From CAYZPW01 sp964480475 (GTDB lineage: Bacteria; B130-G9): DNA of 25,796 bases. The notes beneath the pieces were generated by a model. It had not been told where the DNA came from. It did not search any database and saw only the letters and a list, made by a program, of their open reading frames with translations. Positions 8,431-15,084 of the stretch are shown in pieces. The stretch lies in contig CAYZPW010000045.1 of NCBI GenBank assembly GCA_964480475.1, positions 1 to 25,796 on the forward strand. Direction: 5' to 3'. The position numbers and the translations under genes are program-made. Position 1 is the first letter of the stretch; each line of letters starts with the position of its first letter.

Positions 8431-9801
8431 TCAAAATATCTTACCGGGGTTCAAAATGTTGTTTGGGTCGAAGACCCGCTTGACCCCACGCATGAGCTCA
8501 AGCTGGGTTCGGCCAATCTGCTTCTCGAGGAAGTCAAGCTTCGTGATCCCCACGCCGTGCTCGCCCGTGATTGTCCCCTCAAGTTCCAGCGCGATCTCAA
8601 AGACCCGCCTAGCCGCTTCCTCTGCCCGTTCCTGCATGCCGTCAACCTCGGGGTCGTAAAGGATGTTCACGTGGATGTTGCCGTCGCCCGCGTGGCCGAA
8701 GTTGGCGATCACAAGGTCCATCTCGCTTGCGACCTCACCAATCCGCCCTAACAGGTCCGGTATCCGGGACGGGGGAACCGCCACGTCCTCGTTCACTTTA
8801 CGAGGCGCGAGGCTTGACACAGCAGGGGAAAGAGCCCGCCTGGCCTGCCACAACTCCTCCCGCGCGTCATCTTCATCAGCGGATTCGACGGAAATAGCGC
8901 CGCACTCCTTGCAGATGGACTCGACGCGACGCCGCTGGTCTGCGAGCACCCGTATGGGGCCATCCGCCTCGACAATTAGGATAGCGCCCGCGTGGGTGGG
9001 CAGCCCCATCTGCTTGTATTGTTCCACCGTCCTGATGCACGTTGCGTCCATGAACTCCAGAGCCGCAGGGAGCATCCTCGACTCGATTATGCTCGCCACG
9101 GTCCCTGCGGCCTCCGCAACGGATGAGAACACGGCCATGATCGTCGTCTTGCCCTCTGGAAGTGGCACGAGGCGCAAGTTGATCTCGGTGATGATACCGA
9201 GTGTGCCCTCGGAACCGCACATGAGCCGCACGAGGTCATACCCGGCGACGTTCTTGACAAGTGTGGCGCCCGCGCGAATAGTCTCGCCCGTTCCTAGCAC
9301 AACCTCAAGGCCCAGCACGTAGCTTCGGGTGACCCCATACTTCACGCACGTGGGGCCGCCGGCACACTCGGCCACATTCCCGCCAATCGTCGAGAACTCC
9401 AGGCTCGCGGGGTCGGGTGGGTAATAAAGTCCCTTGCTCTCAACCGCCTTTCTGAGGTCTGCGTTCACGACGCCCGGCTCTACCGTCGCCACAAGGTTTG
9501 CGACGTCAATGCTCTTGATGCGGTTCATCTTTGTCAGGCAAAGCGCGATGCCGCCCTTCGTGGGGAGGGAGCCGCCCGTGAAGCCGGACCCCGCGCCCCT
9601 CGGAAAGACCGGTATCCGATGTTCGTTCGCGAGCTTGACTATCTCAGCAACCTGCTGGGCATTCTCCGCGAGAACGACGACCTCCGGCTCGTACTGGAGC
9701 CGCGTAGCGTCATAGGAGTAGCAGAAACGCTCCGCCTCTCCCTCGCTGAAGTTCTCCCGCCCCACAATGCTTCTTAACGAATGCTTGAGCTTGCTGTCCA
9801 T
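8431..9801 (-). CDS. glcD: FAD-linked oxidase, GlcD / D-lactate dehydrogenase family
   Basis: A 456-residue flavoenzyme of the VAO/PCMH family that oxidises a D-2-hydroxyacid such as glycolate or D-lactate. The FAD-binding part has PRGAGSGFTGGS (67-78), PPDPASLEFSTIGGNVAECAGG (split at about 128-149) and SEGTLGIITEINLRL (197-211). The C-terminal substrate domain carries NFGHAGDGNIHVNI (367-380) and GEHGVGITK (413-421) with the usual catalytic His residues. Length is normal for GlcD. No GlcE or GlcF (Fe-S) subunit lies beside it, so its electron acceptor is open; the PduS/RnfC-like protein two genes on is conceivable. It starts at ATG 9801 with AAGGT about ten bases upstream. The exact substrate cannot be read from the sequence. 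Confidence 0.9.
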   Translation of the reverse strand: MDSKLKHSLRSIVGRENFSEGEAERFCYSYDATRLQYEPEVVVLAENAQQVAEIVKLANEHRIPVFPRGAGSGFTGGSLPTKGGIALCLTKMNRIKSIDVANLVATVEPGVVNADLRKAVESKGLYYPPDPASLEFSTIGGNVAECAGGPTCVKYGVTRSYVLGLEVVLGTGETIRAGATLVKNVAGYDLVRLMCGSEGTLGIITEINLRLVPLPEGKTTIMAVFSSVAEAAGTVASIIESRMLPAALEFMDATCIRTVEQYKQMGLPTHAGAILIVEADGPIRVLADQRRRVESICKECGAISVESADEDDAREELWQARRALSPAVSSLAPRKVNEDVAVPPSRIPDLLGRIGEVASEMDLVIANFGHAGDGNIHVNILYDPEVDGMQERAEEAARRVFEIALELEGTITGEHGVGITKLDFLEKQIGRTQLELMRGVKRVFDPNNILNPGKIF

Positions 9802-9868
9802 TACACGAACTACCTTACAATCGATGGTCCTGCTCGTTTCGAGCCTATCATAGAGAACTGTAGTTCAC

Positions 9869-11023
9869 TCAGGCCGTAACGTCAAAGGCCGGACCAAAAC
9901 TCGCGAAAAGATCGCCGAAGGCCTCCAGCTGCCGCGGCAGCGGCGCCGAACTGACCATCGCCTTTATGTCGGTCACCTTGAAGCCAACCGCCTGCAACCC
10001 GTCGGCCAGGCGGCCCGAATGCTCGACGATGAACTCCCGAACCGCCTTCCGCTCGGTCGCGAACAAGCAACTGATTCTGCCGTCGTTGACGGCCGCGACT
10101 GCTTTGATTCGCCCCAGCGCCGAAAGGTCGATGAGCAGCACAATCTGGCAGCGGTCGGGGTCTATCCGCCCGTCTTTCGCGTCCTCTTTCCTGGAGCGAA
10201 CCATGAGCTCCGCAACACCGCTTTCGCCCAGCCAAACGACAGGCAGCTGCAAGTAAAGCTGGGCGCCTCGCTGCCTCAAGAAATGGTTGGCGAGCTGCTG
10301 GAACTCGACATTATCGTAAAGATCGGTACAGAGCGATAGGACCCGCTGCAAGTTAGTCCTGGTCGCAGCATCACGAATGCCGCCGCCAGAAACGCGCTTT
10401 GAGATCATCGCAACCAGTTTCTCCAAATTGGGCTTCAGCGACTTCTGAAGCTGCCGCTTGAGGAGCATGAATGGCGTGCCAAGCACGATCGCACGGGCCA
10501 TCGAAGCCTCGTGCACTAGACCAAGAGCCCTCGCAAGCGACATCAGCCTCTCGGCAATCGCCGCGGAACCGGCCTTCTCCCCGGGGCCCAGCAGAGCCAG
10601 AATCCGATCAAGTATAGACAGTTCACTCGATTTGAGACCGCTTGCCGCCCGCAGCCGCGCCGCTGCCAGCATGTCAGCCAGCTTGCCAAGCGAGGCGTTC
10701 GACTGCCACGTCCGACCGAGCGTGCGCAGGAACTCGCTCTGGAGCCTTGCCTGTTTCGACAGAAGGCCAAGCTTTATCTCGCTGCCAAGCGTCTGGACCT
10801 TGGCGAATATCTCCTCGCCGGCCGAAAGCGCCACTTTGGGCCGGGCAACGATCTCGGTGCCCTTGAACGAGATGATCGCCCGCCCGTCGGGCAGTATCCT
10901 CAGCACCTTGCCCTTCAGCAGGTCGCCCACTCTCAACGTCAGTCTGGGCCGGACCTCCTGGTCCTTCAAGAGAATCCGCATCTGGCCCACAACGAGCTGG
11001 TCTATCGCGCTTATGAAGCTCAC
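9869..11023 (-). CDS. orphan FliK-like (Flg_hook C-terminal) protein
   Basis: A 384-residue protein. The C-terminal part (about 290-365) has IVLLIDLSALGRIKAVAAV, then ISCLFATERKAVREFI and LADGLQAVGFKV. This fits the flagellar hook-length control domain (usual pattern: L.P..LG.v.v.....g.v.v.f....~vr..l...~..L...L...G). Residues 25-75 (VGDLLKGKVLRILPDGRAII) form a small beta-rich domain; the middle is helical. No other flagellar or type III secretion gene is in the window, so its role is unclear. The GTG start is preceded by TGAGGAG eight bases upstream. The gene head lies in a duplicated segment shared with the comF end. Domain assignment is by pattern only. Confidence 0.6.
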   Translation of the reverse strand: MSFISAIDQLVVGQMRILLKDQEVRPRLTLRVGDLLKGKVLRILPDGRAIISFKGTEIVARPKVALSAGEEIFAKVQTLGSEIKLGLLSKQARLQSEFLRTLGRTWQSNASLGKLADMLAAARLRAASGLKSSELSILDRILALLGPGEKAGSAAIAERLMSLARALGLVHEASMARAIVLGTPFMLLKRQLQKSLKPNLEKLVAMISKRVSGGGIRDAATRTNLQRVLSLCTDLYDNVEFQQLANHFLRQRGAQLYLQLPVVWLGESGVAELMVRSRKEDAKDGRIDPDRCQIVLLIDLSALGRIKAVAAVNDGRISCLFATERKAVREFIVEHSGRLADGLQAVGFKVTDIKAMVSSAPLPRQLEAFGDLFASFGPAFDVTA

Positions 11024-11030
11024 AACGCTG

Positions 11031-11150
11031 GCTCCTCAGTGTGGGGCCGGCTTCCCGGCCTGCCAAGCTCGTCTGGCAGGGGCACGAGGCTCACGATGAT
11101 CGCTCCTCAGTGTGGAGCGGGCTTTCCAGCCTGCCAAGCTCGTCAGGATC
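11031..11150. repeat. tandem duplication (about 49 bp, period 71) at the comF / FliK-like junction
   Basis: Segments 11031-11079 and 11102-11150 share GCTCCTCAGTGTGG at one end and CTGCCAAGCTCGTC at the other, with a few differences between. The right copy encodes the last residues of the ComF protein; the left copy carries the Shine-Dalgarno of the FliK-like gene. The left copy also holds a REP-like hairpin, GGCCGGCTTCCCGGCC. Confidence 0.75.
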
Positions 11151-11954
11151 GTCAACGCTGTGCCAGAGGGGCGGCGTCGCGAGAGTGCCCACGATCACCG
11201 ATTCAGCGCCGGCCTTCTTGAGAGCCTTTGCACACTCATTTGCAGTGGCGCCGTGCGTGAAGATGTCATCGACCAACAGAACATGAGCACCGCTGACGGC
11301 CTTCCGGTGTGTTACCTTGAAGGCATTCTTCACGTTCTGTATTCTCTTCCGCGGAGAGAGCATGCTCTGGAACTCGGTCGCCCTTATCCGCTCCAGCGAC
11401 TCGTATTGAACTGGCACGCCAAGCGCCGTGGCGAGGTGTTTGGCCAGAATCGCAGACTGGTTGAACTCTCGCTCCCGGAGCCGAGAGATGTGCAGCGGCA
11501 CAGGAATCACCACGTCAGGCCCAGTGCCATCGCCGGCGGTGGGATGGTCCGTGAGCCGCGCCGGAAGATAACGGGCCAGCAATCTGCCAAGCACCTCGCC
11601 AATCCTGAAGCGCTTCCCATACTTGAACGCTAGTATCGCGTCGCGCATCCGGCCCTCGTAAAGAAACGTCGAGACTGCGCGGTCGAAATACCACTTCTCG
11701 GTCCGACAGACGCCGCAAACAAACGAGCTGAGACATTCCACAGCGCCGGGTTCGAACCTCGGCTTACCGCATTTCGCGCAGCACGCCGAACCGAGCCGCT
11801 GAAAGGTTGAGGCGCAACCAGGGCAGACAGCGGCGCCGGATTGCGTCTCCCCACAAAGCAGACATCCCGAGCGAAAGATCAGCTGGAATAAGGCCAAGAA
11901 AGGAGCCGCAATCGCCCGCGAAAGGCCGGCGCCTCGTCCAGGTTCAGAAGTCAT
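11091..11954 (-). CDS. ComF family phosphoribosyltransferase-like protein
   Basis: A 287-residue protein of the ComF/GntX family, linked in many bacteria to DNA uptake or use of DNA as nutrient; a precise reaction is not established. The N-terminal zinc region has C31-X2-C34, C44-X2-C47, C59-X2-C62 and C80-X2-C83. The phosphoribosyltransferase half has VVIPVPLHISRLRERE (148-163), an RATEFQSMLSPRKRIQNV segment and the PRPP loop VLLVDDIFTHGAT (225-237). Its ATG overlaps the stop of the upstream DUF1232 gene (ATGA), implying translational coupling. The tail (about DELGRLESPLHTEERSS) is encoded by a duplicated repeat and is not part of the family core. No other competence gene is seen. Confidence 0.9.
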   Translation of the reverse strand: MTSEPGRGAGLSRAIAAPFLALFQLIFRSGCLLCGETQSGAAVCPGCASTFQRLGSACCAKCGKPRFEPGAVECLSSFVCGVCRTEKWYFDRAVSTFLYEGRMRDAILAFKYGKRFRIGEVLGRLLARYLPARLTDHPTAGDGTGPDVVIPVPLHISRLREREFNQSAILAKHLATALGVPVQYESLERIRATEFQSMLSPRKRIQNVKNAFKVTHRKAVSGAHVLLVDDIFTHGATANECAKALKKAGAESVIVGTLATPPLWHSVDDPDELGRLESPLHTEERSS

Positions 11955-12301
11955 GAACCCGACGTCCTGTCTATTGCATCGACCTTTTCGGCGACCAGGC
12001 TTTGCGGCATCGCCTTGATGAAGTACTTGAGCGCGAGCACGAGGATCACCAGGTCGTCAATGTATCCCAGACCTGGGATCGTGAAGTCCGGGAGCAGGTC
12101 GAGTGGCGAGAAGAAGTAGATGACCGCGAGCACTAGGATGGCCTTGGGGAGGAAGGGCGCTCTCTTGTCCCAAAACAGCGACCAGTAAAGCCTCGCGAAA
12201 TTCGGCAGATGGAAGAGAAATGAGAAGAGACTCCCAGACCTCAAGACGCTGGATGCGCTCGAACCTCTGCCAACTTCCTTCGACTTCTTCCATCTGATCA
12301 T
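11951..12301 (-). CDS. DUF1232 (YkvA-like) small membrane protein
   Basis: About 116 residues from ATG 12301 (MIRWKKSKEV); a start at 12337 would add twelve residues without support. The hallmark is FFSPLDLLPDFTIPGLGYIDD between two hydrophobic segments (about 52-70 and 78-98), the DUF1232 signature. The N-terminal 30 residues are basic and Ser-rich. The biochemical role of the family is unknown; it sits in the cytoplasmic membrane. It is the first gene of the minus-strand run, and its stop overlaps the ComF start by four bases. The upstream region holds a REPIN-like repeat. Confidence 0.85.
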   Translation of the reverse strand: MIRWKKSKEVGRGSSASSVLRSGSLFSFLFHLPNFARLYWSLFWDKRAPFLPKAILVLAVIYFFSPLDLLPDFTIPGLGYIDDLVILVLALKYFIKAMPQSLVAEKVDAIDRTSGS

Positions 12302-12384
12302 ACACAGACCATACCCCAAATCACCTCGCAGCGGCAAGATGCGTCATCGAGGCGTCATAAGCTGGCTGGGTCATAATTGCTTTT

Positions 12385-12515
12385 GTAGGGGCAGGCCTTG
12401 CGTCTGCCCGATGTACAGATGGCTGGTCTGATTCGCGCCCCTGGGCAACAGTCTTCGCGATTAGGACACAACCTGCCCGGGACGTTCAGGGCAGGCACGG
12501 AGACCTGCCCCTACG
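12385..12515. repeat. REPIN-like inverted pair, GTAGGGGC ... GCCCCTAC
   Basis: The left unit (12385-12410) starts GTAGGGGCAGGC and can fold through GGGCAG/CTGCCC. The right unit (12489-12515) is inverted, folds through GGGCAGG/CCTGCCC and ends CCCCTACG. About 78 bases separate them. The right unit is nearly identical (one base different in 27) to that at 24377-24403. With the 8-base repeat it fills the 416-base space between the DUF1232 and methyltransferase genes; a half-copy (TTGTAGGGGCATGCG) lies at 12666-12680. Confidence 0.75.
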
Positions 12516-12576
12516 TCCAGACCGACCCCCATCCCAGGATTCCCGATTCGCTGAGTCTGGCGTTGCGACCGAGCGT

Positions 12577-12599
12577 CCAATGTGCCAATATGCCAATTG
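12577..12599. repeat. 8-base tandem repeat CCAATRTG, three units
   Basis: CCAATGTG, CCAATATG and CCAATTGA run in register, a short degenerate microsatellite in the spacer ahead of the methyltransferase gene. Confidence 0.6.
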
Positions 12600-12717
12600 A
12601 GGCGTGCCGGATAAGTGCCTCGCAGGTTAATGGCGGCGCGATGCAGGATCTGTTGTGACCGGGGTTTGTAGGGGCATGCGACTGGGGGCTTTAGACCTAG
12701 ATAGGAGGAATGGAATA

Positions 12718-13548
12718 ATGCGTGGTATTGCTTGGGTAGCGATGATCGGAACGGTTACGGTCATTGTCTCTATATTCCTTGTGTTTATGTTCAGCGACTG
12801 GGCCAAGGACAGGCCGCCACCTGTCGCGCGACCGGCATCGGCGCCGGCAGGCTCTGAAGGCCCGTCGATTGCGGGGATGCGGCTGCCGGTGGACAAATCG
12901 GGCGAGATCGCCCACACGCCAGAGACGTTCGACATCGTAGCGACCGCCCTGTTTAAGAACGTCTATCGCCTCCTGGCCCAGCAGATATACGGCGACTTTG
13001 GGATCAACGAGGGCGTGTGCATCGACGTCGGCTCTGGGCCGTGCGGCCTCTCGATCGAGCTGGCCAAGATAACAGACCTTCAGTTCTATGCCCTCGACAT
13101 CGACCCCGCTGTCTTCCCCATTGCGAGGCGCAAGCTGAACGAGGCGCGGCTGATGCACCGGTTCTCGCTCGTGACCGGCGACGCGCAGGACATGCCCTTC
13201 AAGGACGGCCTCGCCGACCTGATCGTCAGTCGTGGCTCGTTCCTCTTCTGGGACGACCAGGTCGCGGCGTTCCGCGAGGTCTATCGCGTCCTAAAGCCCG
13301 GCGGCGTCGCGTTCGTCGGCGGCGGTATGGGCCGGTTCCTGCCCCATGAGGACATGATCAGGATCGGCCGCGAGCTCAAGCGCCTCAGATACGGTCCCCG
13401 ATACTGGGGCATGATCGCCCCGTCGGTTTCCGAGGTGCGAGACATACTCAGAAAAGCCGGCGTCCCGGCCGCCAAGTACAAGATTACTGAAGAGTCTGAG
13501 CCCGACTCCGGCTGCACCTGCGAGATGTGGGTGGAGATAAGAAAGTAG
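12718..13548 (+). CDS. membrane-anchored class I SAM-dependent methyltransferase
   Basis: A 276-residue protein. ATG 12718 is preceded by TAGGAGGA with ideal spacing, so I rejected the longer frame from 12655. Residues 5-26 form one hydrophobic segment, followed by a Pro/Ala-rich linker (34-50). The methyltransferase fold has motif I CIDVGSGPCG (101-110), the acidic loop LDIDPAVFPIARRKL (126-140), GDAQDMPFKDGLADLIVSRG (about 154-173) and VLKPGG (191-196). This is the methyltransf_11 pattern, acting on a small molecule, lipid or quinone; the substrate is unknown. The anchor is odd for a SAM enzyme, which needs cytoplasmic SAM, so the domain is probably on the inner face. It stands alone, divergent from DUF1232. 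Confidence 0.85.
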   Translation: MRGIAWVAMIGTVTVIVSIFLVFMFSDWAKDRPPPVARPASAPAGSEGPSIAGMRLPVDKSGEIAHTPETFDIVATALFKNVYRLLAQQIYGDFGINEGVCIDVGSGPCGLSIELAKITDLQFYALDIDPAVFPIARRKLNEARLMHRFSLVTGDAQDMPFKDGLADLIVSRGSFLFWDDQVAAFREVYRVLKPGGVAFVGGGMGRFLPHEDMIRIGRELKRLRYGPRYWGMIAPSVSEVRDILRKAGVPAAKYKITEESEPDSGCTCEMWVEIRK

Positions 13549-13652
13549 GGGCGTTTAGCAGCGCTAATGCAAGTTAACGGACGGCGTCCGCTTGTGATTC
13601 TGAGCGCGCCGTGCCAGGATGACGATGGTTGCGAAGTCCAGGTAGGACTGTG

Positions 13653-13769
13653 ATGGACAAGAAAGCAGCGCGAAAAGGACGCAGGGCTCACTATAAGCAG
13701 TTGAGCAAGCTCAACAAACACAAAGTCCAGGCAAAAGCCTGGGCAGATGGGGAACGCGCAAGACACTAG
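13653..13769 (+). CDS. possible 38-aa basic small protein
   Basis: A short frame MDKKAARKGRRAHYKQLSKL... of 38 residues ending at TAG 13769, with about a third Lys, Arg or His. AGGTAGGA lies five bases upstream of the ATG. It contains a perfect inverted repeat at the DNA level, GTTGAGC-AA-GCTCAAC (13700-13715). It directly precedes the structured RNA candidate. It could be a genuine basic, nucleic-acid-binding small protein or a chance ORF; I recognise no family. Confidence 0.35.
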   Translation: MDKKAARKGRRAHYKQLSKLNKHKVQAKAWADGERARH

Positions 13770-13814
13770 CAGCGCCAGCGGAATCCAGCGCGGTCAGCAG
13801 CCGGGGAAGCACTA

Positions 13815-14150
13815 GGTTGCATCTTTGGGCTTGCTGAGGTGATCCACTTTTGGGCAATCCCCGCTACGGAGTCGACTTGTGGGTGCCTCTCCGTGAAGCT
13901 CAGCTAATCCCGATAAAGGGACAAGAAGTTTGCTTGAGGGAGTTATCTGTGGTGCGGAATACACATCCATCGGAGCGGCGATCAACGGTAGAGTCATGCT
14001 AAGCAGGTTGCCCGGCCATGTTGCTAAGGCAGCCTGGAAGTGTAGAGCCCGGAAACGATAGGCCGGAGTAATCGGTCGGCTCCCTGAAAGGGAGTTCGCC
14101 GCGCGGCGAACCCCGTGTGAAACGCGGGTTATCCGTGCAAGCCTACAATC
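13815..14150 (+). ncRNA. candidate orphan structured RNA (possibly HEARO/omega-RNA-like)
   Basis: This gene-free stretch carries a close series of stems. They are ACGGAG/CTCCGT (13866-13871 with 13889-13894), CAGGTTGCC/GGCAGCCTG (14004-14012 with 14028-14036), GAGCC/GGCTC (14045-14049 with 14078-14082), GGCCG/CGGTC nested inside, TCCC-TGAAA-GGGA (14081-14093), TTCGCC-GCGC-GGCGAA (14095-14110) and CCCGTG-TGAAA-CGCGGG (14112-14128). Two hairpins share a TGAAA loop. A strong terminator follows at 14153. The 3' hairpin succession resembles what I remember of HEARO/omega RNAs upstream of IscB genes, but no IscB ORF follows, and I could not run a covariance search. The strand is set by the terminator's T run. 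Boundaries are approximate. Confidence 0.5.
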
Positions 14151-14152
14151 CT

Positions 14153-14214
14153 AGCCCCGAATGGGCGGACAATCTCGTCGCTAGATTGTCCGCCCATTCG
14201 GGGCTGATTGTTTT
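14153..14214 (+). terminator. strong intrinsic terminator, 23-bp perfect hairpin
   Basis: Arms 14153-14175 and 14183-14205 are perfectly complementary over 23 bases with a 7-base loop (CGTCGCT), followed by GATTGTTTTT. The strand reflects the T run. The stem is far longer than most terminators, so it may also be a residue of a palindromic repeat. It would end the candidate RNA. Confidence 0.75.
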
Positions 14215-14231
14215 TCCGTCTGTTCTGATCC

Positions 14232-14249
14232 GTTCGCCGCGCGGCGAAC
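14232..14249. repeat. second copy of an 18-base palindrome
   Basis: GTTCGCCGCGCGGCGAAC occurs here and, identically, at 14094-14111 as a stem of the candidate RNA, 138 bases apart. Here it is flanked by CC and GG and followed by CTACTC, resembling the arm-plus-GTAG layout of the REP family in this window. Confidence 0.6.
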
Positions 14250-14343
14250 GGCTACTCACATTGTGCCCCTTCAGGGCATTGAGACGTCGCTCCGAGGCAC
14301 GTCCCGTCCCTTTCGTTTTGTACGGACTTGCGAGCCCTGCTTG

Positions 14344-14372
14344 TTGACAAGATCCGGCACGGCGTTCATATT
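14344..14372 (+). promoter_or_regulatory. promoter of the DUF4258/YgiT pair
   Basis: TTGACA (14344-14349), a 17-base spacer and CATATT (14367-14372). Transcription would begin near 14379, only a few bases before the ATG at 14383, so the first message would be nearly leaderless. Confidence 0.45.
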
Positions 14373-14382
14373 CTTACGGGAT

Positions 14383-14724
14383 ATGTGTGTGGCACCACGA
14401 AAAGAGGACGTTCTAGAATTCATAAAGAGCTGCTTTCGGCAACGCAAGATACTCTGGACATACCATTTGAACATGCGATTAGGACAGCGTCGGATCACGC
14501 GGGAACAGATCATTGCCTCGATAGAAACGTTGCAGATCATTGAGGCGTATCAGGAAGACAGGTACCTGCCATGTTATTTGCTTTTTGCCGAACACGAGAG
14601 TAGGGCTATGCACATCGTCGTGGCTGTGGACGAGCCCGGCAACAACGTTCGCGTTGTTACCGCTTATGAGCCGGACCCACGTCAGTGGGACGCCTCTTTC
14701 AAGATTAGGAGGAAATCACTGTGA
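14383..14724 (+). CDS. DUF4258 domain protein, probable toxin of a TA pair
   Basis: 113 residues from ATG 14383. The core YHLNMRLGQRRITREQIIASI (split at about 26-46), followed by a Tyr-rich strand and LFAEHESRAMHIVVAVDEPG, matches the DUF4258 pattern (H..~R...R.I....). Such proteins are usually paired with YgiT/MqsA-type zinc-finger proteins and are thought to be RelE-like or MqsR-like mRNA-interfering toxins; that activity is inferred, not seen. The frame extends upstream to 14263, but the extra residues come from repeat DNA and are not family-like. Its stop overlaps the partner's GTG start (GTGA), an arrangement typical of coupled TA genes. Confidence 0.75.
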   Translation: MCVAPRKEDVLEFIKSCFRQRKILWTYHLNMRLGQRRITREQIIASIETLQIIEAYQEDRYLPCYLLFAEHESRAMHIVVAVDEPGNNVRVVTAYEPDPRQWDASFKIRRKSL

Positions 14725-14942
14725 GATGTGCTGTTTGTGGCTCCGAAATGATGAGCACGAAGACCGACCTTCCTTTCAAAGTTGGGCCATCGTCAATTGT
14801 CATCATCAAGGAACTGCCGGTTCAATCCTGCACAACATGTCGGGAGTTTGGCCTGGAAGACCCCGTCATGGAGAAGGTTGACGAGATCCTTGCTTCCGTT
14901 GATGAGTCGCATGAGCTTGAGGTCATCCACTTCGCGGCGTGA
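14721..14942 (+). CDS. YgiT-type zinc finger protein, probable antitoxin
   Basis: 73 residues starting at GTG 14721, with AGGAGGA eight bases upstream, inside the toxin's last codons. The zinc site is C3-X2-C6 and C37-X2-C40 (MRCAVCG ... SCTTC), as in the N-terminal half of MqsA/YgiT. The DNA-binding HTH half of MqsA is absent, so autoregulation by this protein alone is unlikely. A short acidic tail (EKVDEILASVDESHELE) may bind the toxin. Partner: the DUF4258 protein upstream. Confidence 0.8.
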   Translation: MRCAVCGSEMMSTKTDLPFKVGPSSIVIIKELPVQSCTTCREFGLEDPVMEKVDEILASVDESHELEVIHFAA

Positions 14943-14944
14943 TG

Positions 14945-15039
14945 GCCGACCGGTTGCATTCACTAGCGGAAGAACCCAGGGGTGCGCAGCCTCTGGGTCC
15001 GAGGCGAGCTCGGAACGTGCGAGCCGACCGGTTGCATTC
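14945..15039. repeat. repeat cluster: 17-base direct repeats, hairpin and 29-base dispersed repeat
   Basis: GCCGACCGGTTGCATTC occurs at 14945-14961 and 15023-15039. Between them lie an imperfect hairpin ACCCAGGGG/CCTCTGGGT (14974-14998) and a 29-base stretch (15001-15029) whose reverse complement recurs at 20792-20820 with one mismatch. The cluster fills the gap between the TA pair and the convergent radical SAM gene. Confidence 0.7.
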
Positions 15040-15084
15040 GCCATCAAAAAGAGTCAGGCCCGCGGCGGCTCGCCGTCTCTCGGT

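Noticed and set aside
14045..14082. group II intron domain V
   Set aside because: The stem lacks the expected 34-base domain V pattern, and no reverse transcriptase or intron 5' GTGYG end was located.
13815..14150. tmRNA, RNase P RNA, SRP RNA, group I or group II intron
   Set aside because: The diagnostic conserved sequences I know for each (for example GAGGAAAGTCC of RNase P, or a typical group II domain V) were not found.
14117..14347. 76-residue frame downstream of the RNA candidate, with CPFRALRRR faintly like the CHPARAR start of IscB
   Set aside because: It crosses the terminator hairpin and a palindromic repeat, lacks a ribosome binding site, and the likeness is a few residues only.
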